Of a stretch of 64,000 nt of DNA, positions 47,794 to 56,199 are shown in pieces (position 1 is the stretch's first letter; each line of letters starts with the position of its first letter). Below the pieces are notes generated by a model that was not told where the DNA came from, did no database searches, and saw only the letters and a program-made list of their open reading frames with translations. The translations under genes were made by a program, and so were the position numbers. The stretch spans positions 1 through 64,000 of the forward strand of contig JAOZFH010000056.1 in the NCBI GenBank assembly GCA_027491415.1. The letters are read 5' to 3'. Source of the DNA: Thermoproteota archaeon. GTDB taxonomy: Archaea; Korarchaeota; Korarchaeia; Korarchaeales; Korarchaeaceae.

Positions 47794-49043
47794 GCGAGGC
47801 CTCTCTCGAGAGGATACCCTGGACGGAAAAGCATAGGCCCAAGAGCTTGGACGAGATAGTGGGACAAAAGAAGGCGGTCGAGGCCATCAGGAAGTGGATC
47901 GAAGACGTCAAGATGGGAAAGAAAGTTAGGCCCCTCCTCCTGTACGGGCCCCCAGGAACCGGAAAGACCTCTGCGGCCTACGCAATAGCCCTGGAGTTGG
48001 ACATGGAGATCGTTGAGGTCAACGCGAGCGACGTCAGGAACAGAGAGCATCTATCCAAGCTGCTGGAGGGGCTGACTGCTCGGTCCCTCTTCACAGGGAA
48101 GAGGAGAATGATCTTATTCGATGAGATAGACGCCCTGCCCTCGGAGGCCCGCACCATCGCTTCCATACTTAGGGAGATCCTGAAGAGGGCACCGGTTCCC
48201 ATCGTGCTGACGGCCAACGACCCATATGAGCAGGGGCTCGCGCAGCTCAGGGGTCTCACGACGATGGTGCAATTCACAAGGCTTCGCTGGACGACCGTCT
48301 ACGCGGTGCTGAGAAGGATCGCCCAGCGGGAGGGGGTCCGCCTACCAGAGACGGCGCTGAAGGCTATCGCACAGAACTCCAAAGGAGACCTGAGGGCAGC
48401 GATAAACGACCTAGAGGCCGTCGCCAAGGGATCTAGAGAACTCGTTGGGGCCTTCGGAAGAATCTTCGGGAGCAGGGACGTAGAGAAGAACATATTCGAG
48501 CTGATGAGGGCCATATTTCTTGGAAAGAACTGCAGGTACACGGCCTGGATGACCATGAGCGTCGACGTCGATCCTGACATGATCCTCAGGTGGGTGGAGG
48601 AAAACGTACCACTGGTCTACAAGAGCCCGAAGACCCTCGCACTGGCGTACGAGTACCTGTCCCGCGCGGACGTCTTCAGGGGGAGGATCGTGCGAACTCA
48701 GAGCTGGAGGCTCCTGGCGTACGCAAACGAGATGGCGACTCTGGGCGTGTGCTCAGCCAAATTGACGACGGGAGAACAGACGGGCTATGTGAGGTTCTCG
48801 TTTCCGTCCTGGGTGAAGCAAGCATCTGCCACAGTCCAGTCCAGGAGGACGATTAGAGAAGTGTCCCTACAGCTGGCCAAGAGGTACCACGTGCCCTCCA
48901 AGGTGGTCGCAAGGGAGATTCTCCCGCTGATCAAGGCCGCGTTGGGCGACAGGCCAGCGAAAGTCATAGAGTTCGCGAGGAGGCACGGGTTGGATCCTGA
49001 GGCCCTTCAGTCCGCTCTAGAGAACGTTAGAGGGGTGTCCTGA
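47790..49043 (+). CDS. rfcL: Replication factor C large subunit
   Basis: 417 residues. It begins IPWTEKHRPKSLDEIVGQKK, with Walker A YGPPGTGKTSAAY (~53-65), NASDVRNREHL, Walker B LFDEIDAL (~110-117), LTANDPYEQGLAQLR (sensor 1) and KGDLRAAINDLEA (sensor 2), then a helical collar domain. A PCNA-interacting motif typical of the C-terminus (QxxLxxFF) is not visible; the protein ends ENVRGVS. TTG 47790 overlaps the small-subunit stop as TTGA. Convergent with cdc6, overlapping by 17 bases. Confidence 0.95.
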   Translation: MSEASLERIPWTEKHRPKSLDEIVGQKKAVEAIRKWIEDVKMGKKVRPLLLYGPPGTGKTSAAYAIALELDMEIVEVNASDVRNREHLSKLLEGLTARSLFTGKRRMILFDEIDALPSEARTIASILREILKRAPVPIVLTANDPYEQGLAQLRGLTTMVQFTRLRWTTVYAVLRRIAQREGVRLPETALKAIAQNSKGDLRAAINDLEAVAKGSRELVGAFGRIFGSRDVEKNIFELMRAIFLGKNCRYTAWMTMSVDVDPDMILRWVEENVPLVYKSPKTLALAYEYLSRADVFRGRIVRTQSWRLLAYANEMATLGVCSAKLTTGEQTGYVRFSFPSWVKQASATVQSRRTIREVSLQLAKRYHVPSKVVAREILPLIKAALGDRPAKVIEFARRHGLDPEALQSALENVRGVS

Positions 49044-50175
49044 TTGGCCACTTCCCCACCTTCCTGTTCAAGATGCCCTCTACAATCTCCGACAGTTCTT
49101 CCGGCGGCGCTCGGAGGGAGATCAGGGTCGTCTGCCCTCTCATACCCTTCCCCGAGCGTCGTATCTCGAGGATTCCCAAGGCGCCAAGGTCCTTGACGCG
49201 CCTCCAAATGGCGGTATGTTTGAAGACAGGGATGCCGTAGCCCTCGGCTATCACGCGGTACTCCTCCTTGAGGACCCCCATCGTCACCCACCTCTCGCCG
49301 AGTCTGGAATGGAGTCTGGCGACGGCCAACAGTATCAGCTGATCGTGCAGGTCGAGACTTCCCAAGATGGAGAGGTCCACGGTGGAGACCTCCGCGCCCT
49401 CCTCCGCGCGTCTGACGTGTTCGACATCCAGCACGCGAGAACCCTCGCTCTCAGCCAAGAGGGCGGCCGCCCTCAGGAGGGATAGGGCGTATCTGGCGTT
49501 GCCCTCCTGGTAGCTGGCGGTCAGACGGGCGATCTCTCTCAGGGCGTCGTCAGAGAAGGCATCAGGCCTGAGCGCCTCTTGAGCCCTGGCCCTCAATATG
49601 TCGACCAGCTGCTCCTGACTGTAGGGCCTGAATCGAAGCTTGAGGGTGAAGAAGCTGAGCGTGGAACTCTCGGCCAAGAACTGAGGGCGCGTCTCCTCCC
49701 TGTATATGACCACGAGCCTGTTGAGAGATGGTGCCTGCCCATTCTCGTGGAGCCTCAGGAGGGAGTACACGAGTTCCTCCCCACCCCTGGTTAGATCCTG
49801 GACCTCGTCTAGGATGACTCCAACCTCCCCGTCGAGGTCTGCCACCATGGTCCCGAGCAAGGAGAGCCTATCTTGAAAGGAGATTCCCCTATCTGGCATT
49901 CCGTCGCTCAGCTGGCGAATTATCTCAGACAGCACCCTAGACGCGGTCCTAGGACTGAAGGAACAATTGACGTAGGCAAAGGGGGTACCAGTCGAGTCGG
50001 CCACGAGGCGGGCCGCAAGGCGCGACGCCGCTGTCTTACCGACGCCCGTCCTTCCGTAGACAAGGAGAGGACCAGATCCCATCTCGAGCGCGTAACGTAT
50101 CTTCTTCAGCTCTTCCTCTCGATGTGGAAGCCTGTTTGGGATATGGCTGTGTGAGAGCTTCTCCTCGTCCAGCAC
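49027..50175 (-). CDS. cdc6: Orc1/Cdc6-type replication initiator ATPase
   Basis: 382 residues. The opening LPHREEELKKIRYAL is followed by Walker A VYGRTGVGKTAASR (~39-52), Walker B GVILDEVQDLTRGG (~117-130), sensor 1 with LVVIYREETRPQFL (normally 'sNd'; diverged here), a sensor 2 region SYQEGNARYALSLLRAA, and a C-terminal winged helix ending GQTTLISLRAP. It binds origins and loads MCM. Sensor 1 divergence makes it less canonical than typical Cdc6-1. GTG 50175 start; the 93 bases upstream hold one AT tract (ATAATATTTTC, 50220-50230) but no recognised origin repeat. Confidence 0.9.
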   Translation of the reverse strand: MLDEEKLSHSHIPNRLPHREEELKKIRYALEMGSGPLLVYGRTGVGKTAASRLAARLVADSTGTPFAYVNCSFSPRTASRVLSEIIRQLSDGMPDRGISFQDRLSLLGTMVADLDGEVGVILDEVQDLTRGGEELVYSLLRLHENGQAPSLNRLVVIYREETRPQFLAESSTLSFFTLKLRFRPYSQEQLVDILRARAQEALRPDAFSDDALREIARLTASYQEGNARYALSLLRAAALLAESEGSRVLDVEHVRRAEEGAEVSTVDLSILGSLDLHDQLILLAVARLHSRLGERWVTMGVLKEEYRVIAEGYGIPVFKHTAIWRRVKDLGALGILEIRRSGKGMRGQTTLISLRAPPEELSEIVEGILNRKVGKWPIRTPL

Positions 50176-50268
50176 TATGCTGCCCAGGAGCGACCCCTGC
50201 CTAGGCCGCTCTTGGGCAGATAATATTTTCGTGGGTAGGTCTGTCAGTAGAGCGGTGAGAGAAAAGTT

Positions 50269-51270
50269 TTACCGGCGCCTCATAAGTATGGCCGAGGCGC
50301 CGATGAGGACGGCGGCCACGCCTAAGGACGCCGCCCAGACGACGAGCGATGGTCCGGTGCCGCCAGAGACCTGAGTCGCTCTGGTTTTCAGGTCGGCGAG
50401 GTACGTCTGATTTACCGAGCAGAACTCCAAGAGGGTGCTCTTGGCGCGGCTTAAGTCGCTGAGGAGATCCTCTGCACGCCCATAGGCTGGCAAGCTCGAC
50501 TCGAGTTCCTGTATCTCCGACAAGGCCTCTTCATCCGGCCTGTCGAGAATGAAAAACACCGGACCAAAGCTCTTAAGGGTCGTCCCCCTTGTTTCCACAG
50601 ACGGGTTGGTGACGTGCCAGTTCAAGACGACTCTCTGGTTGGGGTACTCTCCCAAGAACTTCACCGCGGATGCGCGGGGTCCGCCCGTCTCGACGCAGAA
50701 TCCCGGCGGGAGTACGATCGTCAGGTTAAGTTCATGCAGGGGAACGACGACGCTGGTGTTCCCAAATCGAACGAGGATCGGCTGTGTGTAGAGCTGATAG
50801 AGCCAGGGGTGGCTCGCGTCCATGAGGTACATCAGCATCTTAGTCCCGCTGGCAGACTCACTGCCGCGCAGTACAAAGTCTATCAATATCTCCGCGCGGG
50901 GGAGTTCCGCTCCAGAGTAGCGAACCTGGACCTTGGGATCTCCATCCAATACGAAGTCGTATCTGCCCGTGATTAGGCTCCGGTTACCTATCTCTGCCTT
51001 GATTATGGCACTGACAGAGTTTAGGTAGACCTCCTCCCCGACGGCCTCGATCGACTGCCTCAGAGATATGGCAAGGTCCCCATAAAGGCTCTGCTTGATG
51101 GAGATCTCCGCGTAGTCGAGGGAGGGGAAGGCCATCAGGACATCCACCTTGTAGTAGTAAGGCGTGGTCGGCTCACCAAACGCGGCCTGGACACTGAGCG
51201 GCACAGTCAGCAGGAGGGTTAATGCCGTTATCGCCGTCAAAGTGGCCATATACGCGTATCTGGGACTCAT
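50269..51270 (-). CDS. Secreted, C-terminally membrane-anchored surface protein of unknown function
   Basis: 333 residues. The signal peptide (~5-30, TLTAITALTLLLTVPLSVQA) precedes a beta-rich extracytoplasmic domain (~31-250) with few Cys and several Asn sequons (NRS, NTS, NLT, NQT). A helical stalk (~255-300) leads to a C-terminal membrane helix (~308-329) ending RRR. The general plan resembles the ectodomain and anchor of the membrane-tethered regulator at 30404-31564, but without the cytoplasmic DNA-binding part. No family recognised. It is divergent from the AAA+/winged-helix ATPase gene, which may be functionally linked. Confidence 0.7.
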   Translation of the reverse strand: MSPRYAYMATLTAITALTLLLTVPLSVQAAFGEPTTPYYYKVDVLMAFPSLDYAEISIKQSLYGDLAISLRQSIEAVGEEVYLNSVSAIIKAEIGNRSLITGRYDFVLDGDPKVQVRYSGAELPRAEILIDFVLRGSESASGTKMLMYLMDASHPWLYQLYTQPILVRFGNTSVVVPLHELNLTIVLPPGFCVETGGPRASAVKFLGEYPNQRVVLNWHVTNPSVETRGTTLKSFGPVFFILDRPDEEALSEIQELESSLPAYGRAEDLLSDLSRAKSTLLEFCSVNQTYLADLKTRATQVSGGTGPSLVVWAASLGVAAVLIGASAILMRRR

Positions 51271-51378
51271 CTCGCTCGGTGGGGGCCTCCAAGAGATATA
51301 TTAATATTGATCGGCGTCGAGGGCAGTTAAGCCGCCGGGTTGCGATCATATATTAGGGGCGCGTGTGAACCTCCCTGA
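51271..51378. promoter_or_regulatory. Divergent promoters between the surface protein and the AAA+ ATPase
   Basis: Two A/T islands stand out in GC-rich DNA: ATATATTAATATTGATC (51295-51311, containing the palindrome ATATTAATAT), suited to the minus-strand gene, and GATCATATATTAG (51344-51356), suited to the plus-strand gene. The second lies ~25 bases before GTG 51379 and predicts a leaderless transcript. GATC flanks both islands. Confidence 0.5.
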
Positions 51379-52503
51379 GTGGCCACATTGAGCACTTCGC
51401 GGGGAGCGCAGGCAGGATACCTAAGGTGGCTGCTGATAGGCAATCCATTCGCACAACTATCCAGTGAGGGCTTGGACGAGGTGACCCCTTTCCACGTCGC
51501 GACCGAGGTTGACAGGGAGCTCAGGGAGCTGGTCGTAAACACGCTGGAGTCCGGCGAGAAGGCAATGATTGTACTAGTGGGTGAGTTTGGAAGCGGAAAA
51601 ACCCAGAGACTCAGGTTCATCGCCGAACAAATAGACTGGGCAGACCGATTCTATGTGAAGGTAGATTCGGACGACTGGGTGGATGTGGCGAGGTCCATCT
51701 TGGGCGCGGTGAGATCGAGTATCCTGGACAGACTACTCATGAAGAAGGTCGGGGAGGAGGCTTTCTCGGACCCTCAGAGGGTTGGCAGGGACGTCGCTGC
51801 CGAGCTTAACAGCAGAGGATATGTGCTCTTCATGCTTGACGAGATTGAGAACGTTCTTACGGGGACTAGGAAGGACGCCGCGGCGTTCGCGAAGTTCCTC
51901 CGAGAGCTGTACCAGAGGCTTGATGGTGGGAAGGTAATACTCATCGCCTGCGTGCCCGAGGCCATCAGGATAATCGGCTCGTTTCTCGAGAACTTGGGCG
52001 CGAGAATTCTTAGCGTTGGTCCAGTCTCTCCTGAGGCGGCCGTAGAGATAATCCGTAAGAGAATGGCCCATTATAGGATTGAGGGATCTTCTCCCAATCC
52101 GTATTATCCCTTCACGGAGAAGGTGGTCAGGCTGATAGCAGAGAGGGCGAACTACAATCCAAGGGCGATGATCAGAATCGCTCGGGCCCTTTTATCGCAC
52201 GTCACGGTTGGCGAAGGAGGAAAAGTTGCCATCGACGAGGAGAGGATGCTTGAGGCTTTGGGAGCTAAGGGAAGGCGGGTTGAGAAGGCTGGAAGAGGGA
52301 GACCCTCAGCTCCGAACGAAATAGTTGAGCTGTTTCGCTCGAAAGGTCCATTTACCCTCAGAGAGGCGGCCTCGGCGCTTGGCGTCGGCATCGTTGAGGC
52401 CCTAGCCATCATGAGGAAGCTTGAAAGAGAGGGTGTTGTGGAGAGAGACCGGTCTGGTAGGTACGTCATATCCGAGGAGAGCCCCAGCCCTCAGTCTGAT
52501 TGA
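51379..52503 (+). CDS. AAA+ ATPase with C-terminal winged helix (Orc/ExeA-like)
   Basis: 374 residues. The N-terminal lead-in is WLLIGNPFAQ. Walker A is LVGEFGSGKTQRLR (~66-79), Walker B YVLFMLDEIENVL (~148-160), a sensor-1-like strand ILIACVPEA (no Asn/Thr end), and an Orc-like lid with NYNPRAMIRIARALL (~256-270). A linker is followed by a winged helix (~314-368, PFTLREAASALGVGIVEALA with wing RSGRYVI). It resembles Orc1/Cdc6 and ExeA-type ATPases but is distinct from the canonical cdc6 at 49027. It may be an ATP-dependent DNA-binding regulator. GTG 51379 fits the leaderless promoter. Confidence 0.75.
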   Translation: MATLSTSRGAQAGYLRWLLIGNPFAQLSSEGLDEVTPFHVATEVDRELRELVVNTLESGEKAMIVLVGEFGSGKTQRLRFIAEQIDWADRFYVKVDSDDWVDVARSILGAVRSSILDRLLMKKVGEEAFSDPQRVGRDVAAELNSRGYVLFMLDEIENVLTGTRKDAAAFAKFLRELYQRLDGGKVILIACVPEAIRIIGSFLENLGARILSVGPVSPEAAVEIIRKRMAHYRIEGSSPNPYYPFTEKVVRLIAERANYNPRAMIRIARALLSHVTVGEGGKVAIDEERMLEALGAKGRRVEKAGRGRPSAPNEIVELFRSKGPFTLREAASALGVGIVEALAIMRKLEREGVVERDRSGRYVISEESPSPQSD

Positions 52504-52880
52504 CCTTCTTCCTCCATAGGAATCGAGATTGACCGCAATTCCTCAATCAGCTCCGACCACAGATAGATATACTGGGCCTCTTTAGGCGTGAGCTCTGTGA
52601 TGTCTTCTGACCAGGTGTCGAGGCGCTCTTGGAGGAGGCGAAGTAGTTCGCCGTCGCCCGCGGCGGCGATCAACTTGTGAGTGAAAGAAGAGGGCCACCT
52701 GCCCCCAAGGGCCTCTATAATCCCTCGGAGGGCCTGAATCTCACCTTCTTCCAAAGAGACGGATTCTTCGGCATCTTTTAAGGCGGTCTGAAGAACCTCG
52801 GTTGCTCTTGACCTGTCTCCACCACGGCTGACGTCTGTGAGAGCCTTGGCAAAGGTCCTAATCAATTCCTTTCGGTCCAT
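52491..52880 (-). CDS. Acidic helical protein of unknown function
   Basis: 129 residues, predicted almost wholly alpha-helical and acidic towards the C-terminus (IPMEEEGQSD). Segments such as RATEVLQTALKDAEESVSLE and LLRLLQERLDTWSEDI suggest a small helical bundle. No motif recognised. ATG 52880 lies ~24-30 bases downstream of a TATA-like ATTAAATAC (minus strand, 52903-52912). Its end overlaps the convergent AAA+ gene by 13 bases. Possibly a partner of that ATPase, but position is the only reason. Confidence 0.6.
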   Translation of the reverse strand: MDRKELIRTFAKALTDVSRGGDRSRATEVLQTALKDAEESVSLEEGEIQALRGIIEALGGRWPSSFTHKLIAAAGDGELLRLLQERLDTWSEDITELTPKEAQYIYLWSELIEELRSISIPMEEEGQSD

Positions 52881-52939
52881 CTCTCGAGCAGAGGCCCTTG
52901 AGTGTATTTAATATCCCCAACTCCTAGAGAAGCTAGTGG

Positions 52940-53009
52940 GCGGGGAGGGATGAGCTAGCGAAGCCGCTGAATTCAGGGGTGAGGAGGATCTTGAGTAGTG
53001 ACCCCCCGC
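52940..53009 (+). ncRNA. Candidate box C/D guide sRNA
   Basis: A terminal stem GCGGGG (52940-52945) / CCCCGC (53004-53009) encloses a C-like box GGGATGA (52947-52953), a 13-base spacer, D' CTGA (52967-52970), C'-like GTGAGGA (52979-52985), a 12-base spacer and D-like GTGA (52998-53001). Spacer lengths and order match archaeal C/D RNAs, but C, C' and D each differ from consensus by one base. A TATA-like tract at 52903-52913 is ~30 bases upstream. No coding sequence is seen in 52881-53057. Confidence 0.35.
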
Positions 53010-53057
53010 TCTGGACAGTAGAGCTTAATACTCGCCTGACCGCAGATCACCCGCGCT

Positions 53058-53133
53058 GGGCCGGTGGTCTAGCGGCTATGACGCCGCCCTCACACGGCGG
53101 AGGTCGTGGGTTCGAGTCCCACCCGGCCCACCA
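53058..53133 (+). tRNA. tRNA-Val(CAC)
   Basis: Acceptor GGGCCGG/CCGGCCC, anticodon stem CCGCC/GGCGG with loop CTCACAC (anticodon CAC), T arm GTGGG-TTCGAGT-CCCAC, discriminator A, encoded CCA. Identical outside the anticodon loop to tRNA-Val(GAC) at 60946-61021. Confidence 0.97.
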
Positions 53134-53139
53134 ACCACC

Positions 53140-53835
53140 TCAATCTCCGTTGGATTGGGGCTCCAGGCGGACTACAAGCGGGTCGCCGTCTTTAAGCTTG
53201 AGGACCTCCCTCAGATTCTCGGGCGAGATCAGCTCTAGGACATCGTCTGAATAGTGTCTCCTTTCAGCGTAAATTGCGTGGACTGGTTGCTGAAAGCCGG
53301 GTATGGAGACTCTGTAGACCCTGACGGCTCCGAAGGTCCTGCCGCCCTCCCGAAACGCTGGGACCATCACAGGCGTGGAGGACACTTTCCACCTCCGAAT
53401 GGCCTCAAGATCCCTAGTAGAGGCTATACGGAGGTTGAGAGTCCCCGGGAACGGCTCGTATCCTAAGAGCCTGAGGAATTCCCTCTTGTATCCTGATCTT
53501 GAGACGTAGTAGGCGCCCTCCCCCATCCCGCTGAAGACGACTCCGGTGATCTCCACCGGAGATTCCAATTCCTCAAACGCTAGTTGAAGTTCCTCGGAGA
53601 GTTTCTTCAGGAGTTCCCTGCCCTTTTTGGTAAATTCAACCTTCTTGACCCTACCCTCCCCCCGCACCTCGACAAGTCCCTGAGACCTAGCCTCGGCAAT
53701 CCACCTAGCTAGCGTGGTCCTCGGCAGTCCCATCTCTACCCTCAGCTTGGCCACCTCGACCGGCGCCTGGACGGCGCCCAGCCTGGCCATGGAGATTAGA
53801 AAGTAGACCATCCGAGCGGCCTGCCTACCCTTCAA
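53140..53835 (-). CDS. ribK: CTP-dependent riboflavin kinase with N-terminal winged helix
   Basis: 231 residues. The N-terminal winged helix (~10-90, RVEMGLPRTTLARWIAEAR, wing GEGRVKKVEFTKKG) is joined to the archaeal DUF120 riboflavin kinase (~95-225): VVFSGMGEGAYYVSRSGY, LLGYEPFPGTLNLRI and VHAIYAERRHY, ending in DGDPLVVRL. It phosphorylates riboflavin to FMN using CTP. The fused winged helix suggests it may also sense flavin and regulate transcription (the RbkR idea), which is known for this fusion type. TTG 53835 overlaps the translin gene by 11 bases. Confidence 0.92.
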   Translation of the reverse strand: MKGRQAARMVYFLISMARLGAVQAPVEVAKLRVEMGLPRTTLARWIAEARSQGLVEVRGEGRVKKVEFTKKGRELLKKLSEELQLAFEELESPVEITGVVFSGMGEGAYYVSRSGYKREFLRLLGYEPFPGTLNLRIASTRDLEAIRRWKVSSTPVMVPAFREGGRTFGAVRVYRVSIPGFQQPVHAIYAERRHYSDDVLELISPENLREVLKLKDGDPLVVRLEPQSNGD

Positions 53836-54424
53836 AGGGCCCCCCTCCCGACGAGTAGAGTATGTCCGACTTGGTCCTGTCTATCAGGGCCCTCAAAGTG
53901 TCAACTTTGTGTCGAACGGGGAGAAGGGCGTCAGGATAGACTAGCATGGAGAGGCGATCCATGAGCCCCTCCATGACTGCGACCAGCCCTCTAGCCCCCT
54001 CGAGATCGCCCCTGTTGAGAAGGTTAAGGGCCGCCCTTCTGAGTTCTAGGGCCGCGTCGGCGAGGCCGAGCACGTACTCTCGGCACCCCACGCTAAGGTC
54101 TTCAGGATGGGGTGGATCGGTTCCTGAGAGCATCTTAACGACGAGGATGGCCTCAACGAGTTCCTGAGAGGCCTGTGCGAGGGTCTCATAGGCCAGCTGA
54201 CGAGCATCTCCGGACAGGCCGCCGAGAAAGGCGTTGTACCGAGAGAAGGCTGCTCGTACGACTTCCTCCGCCTCTTGTAAGCGACCCCGGTGGGCGAGCG
54301 AAACGGCCTTCCTAGCGTTCCTCAAGAGGTCCCGCGATAGTCGGATGGACTCCTCTCTGGTACCCTCGAGCCCCTTCAGGTGTTGATCGCAGCGGTCTAT
54401 TACCTCAGTTATTTTCTCGAGCAT
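53825..54424 (-). CDS. Translin-family protein
   Basis: 199 residues, all-helical. Translin features: REESIRLSRDLLRNARKAV with a following basic HRGRLQEAEEVV, YETLAQASQELVEAILVVKM (the 'qEyvEA' helix), REYVLGLADAALELRRAALNLLNRGD (the 'DyllGlaDltGElrR' signature), and RHKVDTLRALIDRTKSDIL. Archaeal translin/TRAX homologues form octameric RNA- and ssDNA-binding particles with possible RNase activity. ATG 54424. It leads the ribK pair on the minus strand, divergent from taw1. Confidence 0.85.
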   Translation of the reverse strand: MLEKITEVIDRCDQHLKGLEGTREESIRLSRDLLRNARKAVSLAHRGRLQEAEEVVRAAFSRYNAFLGGLSGDARQLAYETLAQASQELVEAILVVKMLSGTDPPHPEDLSVGCREYVLGLADAALELRRAALNLLNRGDLEGARGLVAVMEGLMDRLSMLVYPDALLPVRHKVDTLRALIDRTKSDILYSSGGGPFEG

Positions 54425-54489
54425 GCGCGTCGTCGGCCAGGCCTAGGCTGGTCCACTTTATTTTTCCCTCGACTACCCGCGCGAACCCG

Positions 54490-55473
54490 ATGGTCAACGA
54501 CGTTGTGAGGGTTCCGGACCACGTTAAGGAGCTGATGGAGAAGCAGGGATACAAGTTTGTGCTCAATCACTCTGCCGTCAAGCCGTGCTACTGGTTCCGG
54601 GAGGCCCTGATGCGCGGCAGGACTTGCTACAAGAACAAGTTCTTCGGTATCGCGACTTGGAGCTGCCTCCAAATGACTCCCGCCGCTTCGTTCTGCAACC
54701 TGCAGTGCCTCTACTGCTGGAGGCTGAACGCGAGTGACATGCCGCCGGATTTCAGGTGGAAGGAGATACCAGACGAGGTCGCCAGATGGGACGACCCCGA
54801 GGACATTGCCGAGGAAAGCATAAGGGTCCACAGGGTGCTCGTCCAAGGTTACAAGGGCGTCAAGGTGTTCAGCGAGAGGTGGCTCAGGGAGGCAGAGGTG
54901 CCCAAGCACGCAGCTATATCTCTGACCGGAGAGCCGATGCTCTATCCACACATCGGGGGGCTTGTGAACGAATACAGGAGTAGGGGGATGACCACCTTCA
55001 TAGTCACCAACGGAACCCTCCCGGAGAGATTGGAGTCCTTAGAAAGGGAGCCGACACAGCTCTACGTTACGGTACCGGCGTACGAGGAAGGCCTCTACAA
55101 GCGGATAACCAGGCCTCTAATACCAGACGCGTGGCAGAGGTTGAACAGAACCCTTGAACTCATTCAGTCGCTTTCCGCGCCGACCGTGATGAGGATTACG
55201 GCTATCAAGGGGCTGAACATGGATAAGCCCGAGGAGTGGGCGAAGCTCATTGAGAAATACGAGCCCACCTACGTGGAGCCCAAGGCCTACATGTACGTGG
55301 GCTACTCGAGGAGAAGGCTCTCAAGGGAGAACATGCCATCTCATGCGGAGGTGCGAGAGTTCGCCGAGGCTCTGGCAGAGAGAACCGGATACAGGATTCT
55401 CTCCGAGGTACCCGAGAGCAGGGTCGTCTTGCTGAGTAAGCTGGAGAAGCCCATCAGGTTCGACGGCAGGTAG
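54490..55473 (+). CDS. taw1: tRNA 4-demethylwyosine synthase (Taw1/TYW1)
   Basis: Radical SAM enzyme of wyosine synthesis at G37 of tRNA-Phe. 327 residues. Conserved early KNKFFGIATWSCLQMTP with one Cys, then the radical SAM motif CNLQCLYCWR (~76-85), SLTGEPMLYPHI (GEP motif), TNGTLPERL, RITAIKGLNM and EPKAYMYVGYSRRRL. The FMN domain of eukaryotic TYW1 is absent, as in archaea. ATG 54490 is ~28 bases after a TATA element (CTTTATTTTT, 54457-54466), so the transcript is probably leaderless. Confidence 0.95.
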   Translation: MVNDVVRVPDHVKELMEKQGYKFVLNHSAVKPCYWFREALMRGRTCYKNKFFGIATWSCLQMTPAASFCNLQCLYCWRLNASDMPPDFRWKEIPDEVARWDDPEDIAEESIRVHRVLVQGYKGVKVFSERWLREAEVPKHAAISLTGEPMLYPHIGGLVNEYRSRGMTTFIVTNGTLPERLESLEREPTQLYVTVPAYEEGLYKRITRPLIPDAWQRLNRTLELIQSLSAPTVMRITAIKGLNMDKPEEWAKLIEKYEPTYVEPKAYMYVGYSRRRLSRENMPSHAEVREFAEALAERTGYRILSEVPESRVVLLSKLEKPIRFDGR

Positions 55474-55516
55474 CGATCCCATTATTTAATGGAAGGGCCG
55501 ATCGGCGCGGCGTGGT

Positions 55517-56197
55517 ATGATAATCACGCTCCTGCTCGGCGGCGTGGTGTTCGATAGGAGCCTCAAGGACCCATCGATCTTGGAGGAGTACAGAGGCGTT
55601 ATTTCGAACCTAGTGAAGCGAGGAACGAGTGTTGTCGTCGTCGCCGGTGGTGGGCGACTTGCGAGGAGATATATAGGCCTGGCGGAGGGATTTGGGGCGA
55701 ACAAGGCCTTTCTTGATGAAATAGGGATTCTGGCTACCAGGCTCAACGCCTCGATCACGGTGGCGGCTCTCGGCGAAATTGCTCACCCGACGGTACTGAA
55801 GAGCTACGAGGAGGTCGTATCAGCACTCAAATTGAGCCCCGTAGTCGTGCTGGGGGGGATTGCCCCGGCCCAATCTACAGATGCCGTGGCGGCGGTGGTA
55901 TCCGAGTTCGTGGGCGCTTCCATGCTCGTCAAGGCCACCGGCGCGCCAGGGATATTTGATCGACCTCCTTCCGAGCCCGGGGCCACTCTCTTGGAGAGGG
56001 TCTCCTACGAGGGTCTCAGAGAGATCGTGGCGAGATATCGGTTCGAGCCGGGCGGGTACGAGCTCTTAGATCCTATCGCGATCAAGGTCCTTGAAAGGTC
56101 ATCCATTCCATGCATCGTTTTAGATGGGTTGAGGCCCCGGCTCCTGCTGGACGCTGTCGAGGGAAAAAAGGTGGGTACAGTTGTGGGGGGAGATTGA
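55517..56197 (+). CDS. pyrH: Archaeal UMP kinase
   Basis: 226-residue amino-acid-kinase-fold enzyme making UDP from UMP. GGVVFDRSL (nucleotide loop), VVVVAGGGRLARRYIGLAE, FLDEIGILATRLNA, VVVLGGIAPAQSTDAVAAVV and VKATGAPGIFDRPP match the archaeal PyrH group. The opening MIITLLLGGVVF replaces the usual LGGSV-type phosphate loop, with Leu and Gly-Val substitutions. ATG 55517 is ~30 bases past a TATA element (ATTATTTAATG, 55481-55491). A membrane-protein gene follows after 2 bases. Confidence 0.88.
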   Translation: MIITLLLGGVVFDRSLKDPSILEEYRGVISNLVKRGTSVVVVAGGGRLARRYIGLAEGFGANKAFLDEIGILATRLNASITVAALGEIAHPTVLKSYEEVVSALKLSPVVVLGGIAPAQSTDAVAAVVSEFVGASMLVKATGAPGIFDRPPSEPGATLLERVSYEGLREIVARYRFEPGGYELLDPIAIKVLERSSIPCIVLDGLRPRLLLDAVEGKKVGTVVGGD

Positions 56198-56199
56198 TC

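Noticed and set aside
50176-50268. Replication origin next to cdc6
   Set aside because: The gap is only 93 bases and I could find no repeated origin-recognition boxes. One AT tract there is adequately explained as the cdc6 promoter.
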